Source: Pseudanabaena sp. Chao 1811 (GTDB lineage Bacteria > Cyanobacteriota > Cyanobacteriia > Pseudanabaenales > Pseudanabaenaceae). From it: DNA of 64,000 nt. Shown piece by piece: positions 1 to 8,468 of this stretch (its first letter is position 1; every line of letters begins with the position of its first letter). The stretch spans positions 248,001-312,000 of the forward strand of contig NZ_CP101416.1 of the NCBI RefSeq assembly GCF_027942295.1, read 5' to 3'. The translations under genes and the position numbers were made by a program. The notes beneath the pieces are model-generated. The model was not told the origin of the DNA. It saw only the letters and a list, made by a program, of their open reading frames with translations, and searched no databases.

Positions 1-505
1 TACAGGTGGGAACACGGTCAGGTTAGATAATCCCCACTTAACGACGCATGGATTGAGTGAGCATTGCCCTTTACGGGTAGTCGTTACCAAGAGTTTTAAT
101 CTTCCTGAAGAAGCGAATTTATGGAAGATTACTGATATGGAAAAAACCCTCGTGATTACATTGCCTCATCAAAATCCACAACTCCAACAAAAGCTAAGCG
201 ATCACCATGTAGAAATTCTAGAACTAGAAGATATATCACCACCAATAGTCATGAAGGAACTAGCTAAGCGTGGCTGTAATCAGGTTTTGTGGGAATGTGG
301 TGGTAGATTAGGTGCGGCAGCAATTAAAGCCAAAATGGTACAGAAGATATATGCTTTTGTTGCTCCTAAACTAATCGGTGGCTTTACAGCCCCCAGCCCC
401 ATCGATGATCTAGAGTTAAATTTGATGACTGATGCAATTAATCTACTACAACCGCAATTTCAGCAAATTGGTACAGACTTTTTAATTACTGGCTATACAC
501 GTTAA
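1..505 (+). CDS. ribD: RibD reductase domain, 3' end (5' cut by window edge)
   Basis: This is the C-terminal NADPH-dependent reductase half of the bifunctional riboflavin enzyme, which reduces the ribosyl group of the deaminated pyrimidine intermediate. The frame is open from base 2, so the gene begins upstream of the window; the TTG at 53 is only an internal codon. The visible 167 residues start with a GGNTVRLDNPHLTT stretch that matches the family segment leading into the reductase fold. A later WECGGRLGAAAI segment matches the NADPH-binding loop. The deaminase half with its zinc site is not visible, so bifunctionality is inferred from the family. The gene ends 71 bp before queE on the same strand. 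Confidence 0.85.
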   Translation, partial: TGGNTVRLDNPHLTTHGLSEHCPLRVVVTKSFNLPEEANLWKITDMEKTLVITLPHQNPQLQQKLSDHHVEILELEDISPPIVMKELAKRGCNQVLWECGGRLGAAAIKAKMVQKIYAFVAPKLIGGFTAPSPIDDLELNLMTDAINLLQPQFQQIGTDFLITGYTR

Positions 506-576
506 TAAATGTTTTGTAATGAATGCTCTGTAATGAATGCCTGTGGTGCATCATTCTGTAATCCACATAATAATCT

Positions 577-1191
577 ATGAATAAAATCAATTATCTAACG
601 CATTTACCAATTGTCGAAACCTTTCATTCTGTTCAAGGAGAAGGTACATGGATGGGGACAAATGCTTTTTTTATCCGCTTAGCAGGTTGTGATGTAGGTT
701 GTCCTTGGTGTGATACTAAGATCTCTTGGAATGTTAAAAAGCACCCTGAGATTGCGATCGCCGATTTGGTTGCAGAAGCTGTAAATGCTGATCCTGCGAT
801 CGTGGTCATTACAGGTGGAGAACCATTGATGCATGATTTAACAGAGTTAACACAGCAGTTAAAAGCGAAAGGTTTGCAAGTTCATTTAGAAACATCAGGT
901 TCTCATCCATTCAGTGGCAAATTTGACTGGGTAACTTTTTCACCGAAGCAGTTCAAACATCCCCATGCAAGTATTTATGAACAGGTGAGCGAACTTAAGG
1001 TAGTAGTCAAGGATGAATCAGATTTAGACTGGGCAGAAAAGAATGCAGCCAGAATCCCACATAATGTGGTGAAATATTTACAGTCTGAGTGGGAAACTTC
1101 CAGTAGTAAAGATCTAGTGTTGCAGTATGTTCTAAGTCATTCAGACTGGCGAGTGAGTATCCAAACTCATAAGTTACTGGGTGTGCGGTAA
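577..1191 (+). CDS. queE: 7-carboxy-7-deazaguanine synthase QueE
   Basis: This radical-SAM enzyme converts 6-carboxytetrahydropterin to 7-carboxy-7-deazaguanine in the queuosine pathway. The [4Fe-4S] ligands form a CX3CX2C motif (C38, C42, C45), the spacing found in QueE. The N-terminal [11 protein letters not shown] segment and the GGEP motif near residues 80-84 also fit. At 204 residues it has normal length for the short QueE class. It is followed at once by queC, whose ATG lies 20 bp past the queE stop, so the two are probably co-transcribed. No strong ribosome binding site is seen before the ATG at 577. Confidence 0.93.
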   Translation: MNKINYLTHLPIVETFHSVQGEGTWMGTNAFFIRLAGCDVGCPWCDTKISWNVKKHPEIAIADLVAEAVNADPAIVVITGGEPLMHDLTELTQQLKAKGLQVHLETSGSHPFSGKFDWVTFSPKQFKHPHASIYEQVSELKVVVKDESDLDWAEKNAARIPHNVVKYLQSEWETSSSKDLVLQYVLSHSDWRVSIQTHKLLGVR

Positions 1192-1210
1192 GGTAATTGA
1201 GGAAATTAAA

Positions 1211-1894
1211 ATGACCGAAGCAACAAGTTCTCCAAATCTTAAAAGCACTAAAAAAGCAGTGGTTTTATTGTCAGGCGGTCTTGATTCGTCAACGGCAGCA
1301 GCTCAAGCGATCGCTGATGGCTATGAAGTGATTGCCTTATCCTTTCGTTACGGTCAAAGGCATGAACGAGAGTTGTTGGCAGCAAGACAGGTTACAGCAG
1401 CGCTAAAGATTACTGAACATTTGGTTGTCGATGTGAATTTGGCACAGTGGGGTGGCTCAGCATTAACCGATGACACGCTTAATGTCCCAACTGAAGGTGT
1501 ACAAGCAGGAGAGATCCCGATTACCTATGTACCCGGACGCAATACGGTATTTATTGCGATCGCCTTATCTCTAGCTGAGTCAAAAAGTGCTGAGGCAATC
1601 TATTTGGGTATTAATGCAGTGGACTATTCAGGTTATCCCGATTGCCGTCCTGAGTATTTGGAAGCATTTCAGAAGCTAGCCGCTCTTTCCTCCAAAGTGG
1701 GTGTGGAAGGACATGCCCCAAAATTGATTGCGCCTTTAGTTATGGATTCTAAAACTGATATTGTGCGACGAGCAAAGCGTTTAGGTGTGCCGATTGATCT
1801 GACATGGTCATGTTATCAGGGTGGAGAAACTCCCTGTGGTGTCTGTGATTCCTGTCGCATTCGTGATAAAGCAATCCTTGAAGCTAATATATAA
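1211..1894 (+). CDS. queC: 7-cyano-7-deazaguanine synthase QueC
   Basis: QueC uses ATP and ammonia to turn the QueE product into preQ0. The PP-loop motif SGGLDSS lies at residues 21-27, and four zinc-binding cysteines lie near the C-terminus (C201, C209, C212, C215). The frame is open back to 1181, but that start overlaps queE. The ATG at 1211 has a GAGGAAA ribosome binding site at good spacing and gives the usual family start, so it was chosen (227 residues). It follows queE directly. No queD or queF is in the window. Confidence 0.94.
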   Translation: MTEATSSPNLKSTKKAVVLLSGGLDSSTAAAQAIADGYEVIALSFRYGQRHERELLAARQVTAALKITEHLVVDVNLAQWGGSALTDDTLNVPTEGVQAGEIPITYVPGRNTVFIAIALSLAESKSAEAIYLGINAVDYSGYPDCRPEYLEAFQKLAALSSKVGVEGHAPKLIAPLVMDSKTDIVRRAKRLGVPIDLTWSCYQGGETPCGVCDSCRIRDKAILEANI

Positions 1895-1967
1895 CAGCGC
1901 TTTGCGCTTAAACCCGAATCAAGAAAATTTTTAAAAGCTTTGCTTCGCAAAGCTTTTAAAAATTTTC
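1895..1967. repeat. Long palindrome with short hairpin prefix (queC 3' region)
   Basis: A small AGCGC-TTT-GCGCT hairpin directly after the queC stop is followed by a perfect 21-bp stem with a three-base loop at 1923-1967. The arms are AT-rich at the base and carry a GCTTTGC/GCAAAGC top. The same two-part layout recurs at 31544-31614 and 39084-39160, so this is a dispersed repeat as well as a likely transcription end for queEC. Confidence 0.75.
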
Positions 1968-2063
1968 CTGTAGTTCTTGTGCTCGAAAACTGTTGTAATT
2001 TATCTATGATAGGAATTGGCACTTTGTCCCACTTTCCAATTATACAGAACAGTTTTTTGAGGA

Positions 2064-2828
2064 ATGAAACATATTAAAAAAGTCCTGATTTTAGGTGGTA
2101 CAGGTGATGCGGTTAAATTAGCTGCGAAACTAGTCGATATCCCTACAATAGAAGTCATTAGCTCCCTCGCAGGACGCACCAAAAAGCCATTAGCCCTAGT
2201 TGGACAATTTCGCATCGGTGGATTTGGTGGTGCGGAGGGCTTAGCCAATCATTTGCGAGAGAATGCTATTGATTATCTAATTGATGCCACCCACCCCTGT
2301 GCTGGACAAATTACGGTGAATGGAGAGATCGCTGCTCAATTAGCTAATATTCCTCATTTAATGCTTGTGCGTCCTCAATGGGAAAGGCAATCTGGCGATT
2401 ATTGGATTGAAGTGGAAACGGTGGAGTCTGCGGCTAAAGCCATTCCTGAATCGGTAAAGCGTGTATTTATTACGTCAGGAAGACAACAGTTAGAGCCATT
2501 TTTACAGCGATCGCAGACCTATCCAGATACTTGGTATTTAATGCGTTCCATCGATCCCCCTGATATCGAACTTCCTAATAGCAAAGTATTACTAGATCGC
2601 GGTCCTTTTAGTTTAGAGCAGGAACGAGAATTACTTCGCGAATACCAGATTGAGGCAATTGTTAGTAAGAATAGTGGCGGTGATGCGACCTATGCCAAGA
2701 TTATTGCCGCAAGGGAATTAGGAATTCCGATCGTGATGGTACAGCGTCCTGCAATACCTGAAGGCGAGAAAGTGACAAGTATTGAAGAAGCGATCGCTTG
2801 GTTAAACTCTCAAATAAAACCATTTTAA
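2064..2828 (+). CDS. cobK: Precorrin-6A reductase CobK/CbiJ
   Basis: This enzyme reduces the macrocycle of precorrin-6A with NADPH during cobalamin synthesis. The N-terminus KVLILGGTGDAVKLA is the family's dinucleotide-binding start. DATHPCAGQI, SGRQQLEPF and the near-C-terminal SKNSGGDATYAKI are all typical. The length of 254 residues is normal. The ATG at 2064 has GAGG only two bases upstream, an unusually tight spacing, but no better methionine follows. It is convergent with cobL, which catalyses the following methylation and decarboxylation steps; a palindrome separates them. Confidence 0.92.
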   Translation: MKHIKKVLILGGTGDAVKLAAKLVDIPTIEVISSLAGRTKKPLALVGQFRIGGFGGAEGLANHLRENAIDYLIDATHPCAGQITVNGEIAAQLANIPHLMLVRPQWERQSGDYWIEVETVESAAKAIPESVKRVFITSGRQQLEPFLQRSQTYPDTWYLMRSIDPPDIELPNSKVLLDRGPFSLEQERELLREYQIEAIVSKNSGGDATYAKIIAARELGIPIVMVQRPAIPEGEKVTSIEEAIAWLNSQIKPF

Positions 2829-2850
2829 AAATGTTTTTATTGCCATACAT

Positions 2851-2885
2851 TTTTTGAAAGTTTTGCTTTGCAAAACTTTCAAAAA
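2851..2885. terminator. Bidirectional hairpin between cobK and cobL
   Basis: An inverted repeat with T-rich and A-rich outer arms and a three-base loop forms a roughly 16-bp stem. It ends in T runs on both strands, so it could terminate both convergent genes. The cobL stop codon (2879-2881) and its last codons lie inside one arm. Confidence 0.7.
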
Positions 2886-4096
2886 GGCTTTATTGCTTGC
2901 CATTGTGTAACAGGACGCATCGGTTTCCATCCTAGAAAAGATCCGATCACTTCGGCACGACTGATCGAGATTTGCGTAAGCGTGCCGCCATATTTTTGTT
3001 GCCATTGAAATAGTTTTTGCTCTCCCTCAAGCGTGACAACGTTAGCAACTAAACGTCCCTGCGATCGCAAATTTGCCCAACAAGTCTCAAATAAATCTGG
3101 AACAGTCGCACCACCACCGATAAAAATCGCGTCAGGGGTGGGTAAACCCTGCAAAACTTCGGGAGCTTTGCCCTCGATAATTTTGAGGTTAGGAGTACCG
3201 AGAGCGATCGCATTTTCAGCGATGAAATGGGTGCGGGACTTTTCGATGGCGATCGCTTGACAACGGGGATGACTTCGCATCCATTCAATGCCAATGGAAC
3301 CGCAACCAGCCCCAACATCCCAAAGTAATTCGCCAGCATTGGGGGCAAGGGTAGATAGGGTAATTGCTCTGACCTCGCGCTTAGTTAACTGTCCATCATG
3401 ACAAAAAGCATCATCGGGCAGCCCTACCATCCGCGATAGAATTTTCGTTTCAGGATTAGGAATACATTCCACGGCGATCGCATTGAGATCAGCAAATTCG
3501 GGAAAGCTCTGAAATTGATTAGTTACAGTAGAAATAATCTGTTCTTTAGTTCCGTTGAGATGTTCTAAGACCGTAATTTTGCTATTGCTAAAATTGCGAT
3601 TGCAGAGCATATTTGCCACAATTTGCGGTGTTTCTTTTCCCGAACTCAGGATTAGCAGTTTAGCATTTGGATAGATATAGGACTGTAAAAGTGAAGCAGG
3701 ACGACCGCATAGGCTCAGGGTTTCCACTTCGTTCAATGACCATCCTAATCGCGCACAAATCAAACTAAAAGTAGAAGGTGAGGGAATAATCGCTATTTCC
3801 TCAATGGGAATTCTCTTTAATAAAGTTGTGCCAATGCCAAACCAAAGGGGATCGCCACTAGCTAAGACACATACTGATTTACCACGTAAATTAATGATTT
3901 GCTGAATAGTTGCCTCAATGGGCGATGCCCAAACAATTTGAGATCGCTGATCTTCTGGCAACATCGCTAAATGGCGATCGCCACCTACTAATATTTCAGC
4001 ATGATCGATTAGCGATCGGGCGGATGAGCTTATTCCCCCTAAACCATCCTCACCGATACCAATAATCTTTAGCCATTTTTCACTGGTCATCGACAC
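2879..4096 (-). CDS. cobL: Precorrin-6Y C5,15-methyltransferase (decarboxylating), CbiET fusion
   Basis: This bifunctional enzyme methylates C5 and C15 and decarboxylates the acetate side chain of the corrin precursor. The N-terminal half is the CbiE-type methyltransferase (IIGIGEDGLGG near residue 11, then GGDRHLAML and ASGDPLWFGIG). The C-terminal half is the CbiT-type domain, with the SAM loop LLWDVGAGCGSIGIEW near residue 260 and a later IFIGGG segment. At 405 residues it is a full-length fusion. A start at residue 3 is also possible. It is divergent from the riboswitch-hupE unit, so one 320-bp region probably holds promoters for both. Confidence 0.93.
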   Translation of the reverse strand: MSMTSEKWLKIIGIGEDGLGGISSSARSLIDHAEILVGGDRHLAMLPEDQRSQIVWASPIEATIQQIINLRGKSVCVLASGDPLWFGIGTTLLKRIPIEEIAIIPSPSTFSLICARLGWSLNEVETLSLCGRPASLLQSYIYPNAKLLILSSGKETPQIVANMLCNRNFSNSKITVLEHLNGTKEQIISTVTNQFQSFPEFADLNAIAVECIPNPETKILSRMVGLPDDAFCHDGQLTKREVRAITLSTLAPNAGELLWDVGAGCGSIGIEWMRSHPRCQAIAIEKSRTHFIAENAIALGTPNLKIIEGKAPEVLQGLPTPDAIFIGGGATVPDLFETCWANLRSQGRLVANVVTLEGEQKLFQWQQKYGGTLTQISISRAEVIGSFLGWKPMRPVTQWQAIKPF

Positions 4097-4244
4097 AATT
4101 TATAAATCTATTAAGTATTTTTTCGCAAGGCAGTCAAATTATTGTAAAGTCAAAGACTGTTCTAGTTTTAACGGGGAACAGCCGTTAACAGATGTAATTG
4201 TTTCTATGACTTGATTCTAAGCTTCTTAGCCCAAAATTCTTTTC

Positions 4245-4395
4245 AAAGATACAAAATTGCAAATGGGGAAAGTTTGGTGAAAGTCCAACGCTGTACCGCA
4301 ACTGTAAAGGATACCTCAGTAATATCGTTTTCCTTCGGAAAACGATATTACTATTCCCAAAGTCAGGATGCCCGCTAGAGCTAGTTTAATTTGTC
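4245..4395 (+). ncRNA. Cobalamin (B12) riboswitch
   Basis: The conserved core is easy to read: GGTGAAAGTCC at about 4275, then GCTGTACCGCAACTGTAA (the B12 box region) at about 4290-4307, and AGTCAGGATGCCCGC at 4361-4375. Between them a variable arm forms a strong hairpin (about 4318-4353, TCCTTCGGA at its tip). The element ends just before hupE, and a CTAGAGCTAG palindrome at about 4375-4384 may be part of the expression platform. By established behaviour of the class it represses downstream genes when adenosyl- or another cobalamin is bound. The limits are approximate. Confidence 0.93.
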
Positions 4396-4416
4396 CATAT
4401 CTGCGAGTTACAGAGT

Positions 4417-5091
4417 ATGAATTTATCTAAGATTTTCGCTTCAGTTCAATCTAAAGCTCTAGCGATCGCCATTGGTTTTAGCCTTTTAGTAGTGGCTAGT
4501 CCCGCATCAGCACATCACGCAATGGGTGGCGGGATGCCCAGCAACTTTTTTGAAGGGTTTATGTCGGGCTTGGCTCACCCAGTGATTGGTGTCGATCACC
4601 TTGCCTTTATTGTTGCGGTTGGTTTGTTTGCCGCGCTTAAGCCCCAAGGTATTTTTATTCCCTTATCTTTTGTTTTGTCGGCAATGCTCGGCACGGGAAT
4701 CCACCTGTTAGGTGTATCTCTGCCAGTAGTTGAACTCATTGTTTCCGCATCAATTTTGCTATTTGGGATTTTGATGGCAATGAAGAATAGTCCTAACCTA
4801 TTAGTTATGGTGGCTCTGTCGGCAGTAGCAGGCTTGTTTCATGGCTATGCCTACGGTGAAGCAATTTTTGGCGCACAAACTACCGCTTTAGTGGCTTATT
4901 TAGTTGGCTTTACCACGATTCAATTAGTGATTTCGAGCGCAGCCTTCTTTGTCGGTCAGAAAGTCCTTAAAGGTGATTTTTCTCAAGTATCGCCTAGCCT
5001 CAAATCAGCAGGTTTAGTAATTTGCGGAATTGGTGCTGCATTTTTTGCATCAAGTCTTTCTTCTTTGATTCTCCCAGTGCCTAAGGGTTAA
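4417..5091 (+). CDS. hupE: HupE/UreJ-family metal permease, probably cobalt
   Basis: This is an integral membrane protein of the HupE/UreJ family, whose members import nickel or cobalt. A signal peptide or first membrane segment ends near ASAHHA (about residue 33), so mature histidines sit at the N-terminus. The family signature HPVIGVDH is at residues 54-61. About six hydrophobic segments follow, with a conserved LFHGYAYGEA motif. The B12 riboswitch directly upstream and the cobW and cob genes downstream point to cobalt as the substrate; this is context inference. It is followed by a terminator-like hairpin and then cobW. Confidence 0.88.
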   Translation: MNLSKIFASVQSKALAIAIGFSLLVVASPASAHHAMGGGMPSNFFEGFMSGLAHPVIGVDHLAFIVAVGLFAALKPQGIFIPLSFVLSAMLGTGIHLLGVSLPVVELIVSASILLFGILMAMKNSPNLLVMVALSAVAGLFHGYAYGEAIFGAQTTALVAYLVGFTTIQLVISSAAFFVGQKVLKGDFSQVSPSLKSAGLVICGIGAAFFASSLSSLILPVPKG

Positions 5092-5105
5092 ATCATTTTT
5101 CAAGG

Positions 5106-5139
5106 TAGGGGCAGTTCATGGCTTGCCCCTATTTTTGAA
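5106..5139 (+). terminator. Terminator-like hairpin after hupE
   Basis: TAGGGGCA and TGCCCCTA arms (5106-5131) enclose a ten-base loop and are followed by ATTTTTG. It lies 15 bp after the hupE stop. A second palindrome (CTGATGGCT/AGCCATCAG) lies at about 5154-5183, before cobW. Confidence 0.65.
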
Positions 5140-5226
5140 ATTTCTATTAATAACTGATGGCTTCGGCTTCGCTTAGCCATCAGACTTATTAACAACAAGG
5201 GATTTTAAAGTTTTTTAGAGAGAATT

Positions 5227-6267
5227 ATGGCAGCGAAAATACCTGTAACTGTGATTACTGGTTTTTTGGGTAGTGGTAAAACTACCCTCATTCGAGAACA
5301 GTTACAAAATAACCAAGGTCGGCGGATTGCCGTACTGGTGAATGAATTTGGCGAGATCGGCATTGATGGCGACTTGCTGCGTTCTTGTCGGGTGTGTGAT
5401 GAAGATGGCACAGAAGTTACGCCCAATATTGTGGAATTGACCAATGGTTGTCTTTGCTGCACGGTGCAAGAGGAATTCTTGCCAACGATGCAGGAACTTC
5501 TAAAAAGACGCGATCGCATTGATTGCATTCTCATCGAAACCTCTGGCTTAGCCTTACCCAAACCCTTAATCCAAGCCTTCCGTTGGCAAGAGATTCGCAA
5601 TGGCGCGACGGTTGACGGTGTGATTGCGGTAGTTGATTGCGAGGCTGTCGCTAGTGGCAAATTGGTAGGCGATCTGGATGCGATCAATGCTCAGCGTCAA
5701 GAAGATCCCAATCTCGATCATGAAACTCCGATTGAAGAATTGTTTGAAGATCAGTTAGCCTGTGCGGATTTGGTCTTATTGACGAAAACGGATTTGGTGG
5801 ATGTTGAAGCTCAGAACAAAGTTCATGCTTGGCTTAAGCAGGAATTGCGGGATGGCGTTAAGGTCATTGCTTGCGATGAAGGCAAAATTAGTTCTGAAAT
5901 TCTCTTAGGCTTCAATGCGGCGGTTGAGGATAATCTTGATACTCGTCCTAGCCATCATGATTCTGAAGAAGAACATGAGCATGATGATGATATTAATTCG
6001 ATTAATATCGTTACCGATCGCGCCTTTGAGCCGACACAGTTACTCACATCGCTAAAACAAGCGATCGCCGATCAAGAGATCTATCGGATTAAGGGCTTTG
6101 TGAATGTCCCGAATAAGCCGATGCGAATGGTGTTACAAGGCGTAGGCGATCGCCTCGAAACATCTTACGATCGCCTATGGGCTAGTGATGAATCTCGCCA
6201 AACCCGTTTGGTATTTATCGGTCAAGGTCTAGAGCGATCGCAAATTGAAGCGGCGCTAAGTTTATAA
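5227..6267 (+). CDS. cobW: CobW-family GTP-dependent metallochaperone
   Basis: This is a G3E GTPase of COG0523, thought to deliver metal to a client enzyme; for CobW the client is the cobalt chelatase. The P-loop GFLGSGKTT is at residues 12-20 and the metal-binding CLCC motif near 75-78. A TKTD guanine-specificity motif and a C-terminal CobW_C domain follow. A histidine/acid-rich linker (HHDSEEEHEHDDD) near residue 240 may be a metal buffer. Position between hupE and cobG supports cobalt. There is no ribosome binding site stronger than AGAGA before the ATG. Confidence 0.92.
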   Translation: MAAKIPVTVITGFLGSGKTTLIREQLQNNQGRRIAVLVNEFGEIGIDGDLLRSCRVCDEDGTEVTPNIVELTNGCLCCTVQEEFLPTMQELLKRRDRIDCILIETSGLALPKPLIQAFRWQEIRNGATVDGVIAVVDCEAVASGKLVGDLDAINAQRQEDPNLDHETPIEELFEDQLACADLVLLTKTDLVDVEAQNKVHAWLKQELRDGVKVIACDEGKISSEILLGFNAAVEDNLDTRPSHHDSEEEHEHDDDINSINIVTDRAFEPTQLLTSLKQAIADQEIYRIKGFVNVPNKPMRMVLQGVGDRLETSYDRLWASDESRQTRLVFIGQGLERSQIEAALSL

Positions 6268-6371
6268 GACCCTCACCCCCCTGCCCCCTCTCCCATTAAG
6301 GGAGAGGGGGAGAAAGAGCTTTTCTTGTTCCCCTCTCCCTTAATGGGAGAGGGGCTAGGGGTGAGGGCGCA
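6268..6371. repeat. REP-like GC-rich repeat, inverted dimer
   Basis: Two copies of a unit containing CCCTCACCCC and CCCCTCTCCCATTA lie head to head, so the whole stretch is a large inverted repeat; each unit also has an internal GGGAGAGGGG palindrome. It fills the cobW-cobG gap. A half unit closely matching the right-hand copy is found inside cobG at 7139-7190. The structure resembles the paired REP units (BIMEs) of other bacteria. Confidence 0.85.
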
Positions 6372-6382
6372 ATCTATATTTT

Positions 6383-7846
6383 TTGGAATTTTCTCAATTG
6401 CAATCTACAACAGCTATTTGTCCCAGTCTCTTTAATGCCACCACTGCTCAAGATGGCATTCTTTCGCGTATCCGTTTACCTGCGGGATTAATTACTTCTA
6501 CACAATGCGAAGTTCTCACAGAGGTCGTCAATCAATTTGGTAATGGCGAAATCCAAATTACCAATCGCGCAAATCTGCAAATCCGCACCAGTCAAGCTTT
6601 GCCTGAAGAAGTGCTACTAGATTTCCAAGACTATGGACTTGCCTCTAGTACCGAAAGTACCGACGGTTTGCGGAATATGATGGCTAGTCCCAGCGCTGGG
6701 ATTGATGTCCATGCCAAAATAAATACAATTCCATTGGTTAAAGCATGGAATTTCTATCTACTACAGCATCCTGAATTAGCGATTCTTTCTAATAAGTTCA
6801 GTATTTGCTTTGATGGCGGTGAGGCGATTAGGGTTAGTGATCGCCCCAATGATATTTGTTTGGTAGCTATTGAAACTAAAAGCGAGATTTATTTTGATTT
6901 GCATTTAGGCTTAGGCGATCGCGGCGATTCGCCAGCACCAGTCGGTGTTGTGATTCACCATAATCAAGTCTTGGAAGTTCTTGCAGCTCTAACAGAAGTT
7001 TATCGGCAATATACAGAGCAAAAGCTAGAGCAGAAGATATATTCGCGATCGCGTCCGCCTAGATTGAGGGAATTACTGCATGATTGGGGCGTGGAAAAAT
7101 ATCTTGATTTAGTTGAACAGCAATTAAGTTATTCATTAAGACCCTCACCCCTAGCCCCTCTCCCATTAGGGGAGAGGGGAACAAGAGCGTATGAACATTT
7201 AGGGATTCATGCACAAAAGCAATCGGGACTTTTTTATATTGGTGTGGTTGTGACCTTAGGAAGATTAACTTCGCCGCAACTCGCAGGATTAGCAAGCCTT
7301 GCTAAACAATATGGTGGTGGGGCTTTGCGGTTAACGCCTTGGCAAAACTTGCTGATTACGGATATTGCGGAAGCTGATCTTGAGCAGGTAACGCAAGAGA
7401 TTTTGAACTTAGGATTGTATATTTCGGCTCATCATCCCTATGCGGCGATCGCTGCTTGTTCTGGCTATAAAGGCTGTAAGTCAGCCTTTACGGATACTCA
7501 ATCTGATGCCAAGGCGATCGCCTCGCACTTAGAAAAATGTATTCAACTGGATGATCCCATTAATTTGCATGTTTCAGGTTGTGATAAATCTTGCGCTCAG
7601 CATCATGCAAGCGATATTGCGATCATCGGACAAGCCTCTGAAACTTACAAAGTTTATGTTGGTGATGGCGAGATTAATTTCGGCAGGGAACTCTATGCCG
7701 AATATGCGGCTCATGAGCTACCGCATTTAATGGAACGATTGATCAATATCTATCAAAACCAACGCCAAAATCCTGAACAGAGTTTTCGAGAATTTGTCAA
7801 TCAATGTAATTTGCAAGAATTAAGGGAAGTGATCAGCCATGCTTGA
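6383..7846 (+). CDS. cobG: Precorrin-3B synthase CobG
   Basis: CobG is the oxygen-dependent monooxygenase of the aerobic cobalamin route, related to nitrite/sulfite reductases. Two ferredoxin-like/reductase half-domain repeats are visible: IQITNRANLQIRT in the first half, and LRLTPWQNLLI in the second. The [4Fe-4S] ligands are C359, C365, C400 and C404, from CSGYKGC and CDKSC. No ATG is available near the N-terminus; TTG at 6383 or at 6398 is the likely start. A repeat-derived insert of about 17 residues (RPSPLAPLPLGERGTR) sits in the linker between the halves. The end overlaps cobH by 8 bp. Confidence 0.9.
   Translation: MEFSQLQSTTAICPSLFNATTAQDGILSRIRLPAGLITSTQCEVLTEVVNQFGNGEIQITNRANLQIRTSQALPEEVLLDFQDYGLASSTESTDGLRNMMASPSAGIDVHAKINTIPLVKAWNFYLLQHPELAILSNKFSICFDGGEAIRVSDRPNDICLVAIETKSEIYFDLHLGLGDRGDSPAPVGVVIHHNQVLEVLAALTEVYRQYTEQKLEQKIYSRSRPPRLRELLHDWGVEKYLDLVEQQLSYSLRPSPLAPLPLGERGTRAYEHLGIHAQKQSGLFYIGVVVTLGRLTSPQLAGLASLAKQYGGGALRLTPWQNLLITDIAEADLEQVTQEILNLGLYISAHHPYAAIAACSGYKGCKSAFTDTQSDAKAIASHLEKCIQLDDPINLHVSGCDKSCAQHHASDIAIIGQASETYKVYVGDGEINFGRELYAEYAAHELPHLMERLINIYQNQRQNPEQSFREFVNQCNLQELREVISHA
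7139..7190 (+). repeat. REP-like half unit inserted in frame within cobG
   Basis: This stretch closely matches the reverse complement of the right half of the 6268-6371 repeat. It keeps the reading frame of cobG open and is translated as a proline/leucine-rich peptide with GERG. It lies between the two reductase half-domains. Confidence 0.85.
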
Positions 7847-8468
7847 TTACATTCGTGATGGCAATGAAATCTATCGCAAATCCTTTGCGACGATTCGTGC
7901 TGAGGCAAATTTAGCTATCTTGCCAGAAGATTTAGAAGTGGTAGCGGTGCGGCTTATTCATTCCTGTGGGATGACCGATATTGTTAATGATCTTGCCTAT
8001 TCTGAAGATGTGGTTAAAATCGGTAGAGAAGCGCTCAAAAATGGTGCAAATATTCTCTGTGACGCACAAATGGTGGCGAATGGAGTTACTCGTAAGCGCT
8101 TACCAGCAAATAATGCCGTAATTTGCACTCTCAATGAACCTGAAGTTCCCGACCTAGCTAAACAAATCGGTAATACGAGATCGGCGGCGGCGATGGAACT
8201 GTGGCGATCGCATATTGAGGGATCGATTGTGGCGATCGGTAATGCGCCTACAGCGTTATTTCGACTCTTAGAATTGCTTGATGACGGTTTTCCGAAGCCA
8301 GCCGTTATACTAGGATTCCCCGTTGGTTTTGTCGGTGCGATCGAGTCAAAAGCAGCTTTAGCGGAAAATAGTCGTGGTGTCCCCTTTTTGACCATTCACG
8401 GTCGGCGTGGGGGAAGTGCGATGTGCGCCGCCGCCTTGAATGCCTTAGCGATGGAGAATGAGCTATGA
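7839..8468 (+). CDS. cobH: Precorrin-8X methylmutase CobH/CbiC
   Basis: The enzyme moves a methyl group from C11 to C12 to form hydrogenobyrinic acid or its cobalt analogue. Family features are RLIHSCGM near residue 39, where the histidine is the catalytic residue, CDAQMVANGV, and a C-terminal GRRGGSAMCAAALNALA segment. At 209 residues it is complete. Its ATG lies 8 bp inside the end of cobG and its stop overlaps the cobI start by four bases, so translation of cobG-H-I is probably coupled. Confidence 0.95.
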   Translation: MLDYIRDGNEIYRKSFATIRAEANLAILPEDLEVVAVRLIHSCGMTDIVNDLAYSEDVVKIGREALKNGANILCDAQMVANGVTRKRLPANNAVICTLNEPEVPDLAKQIGNTRSAAAMELWRSHIEGSIVAIGNAPTALFRLLELLDDGFPKPAVILGFPVGFVGAIESKAALAENSRGVPFLTIHGRRGGSAMCAAALNALAMENEL

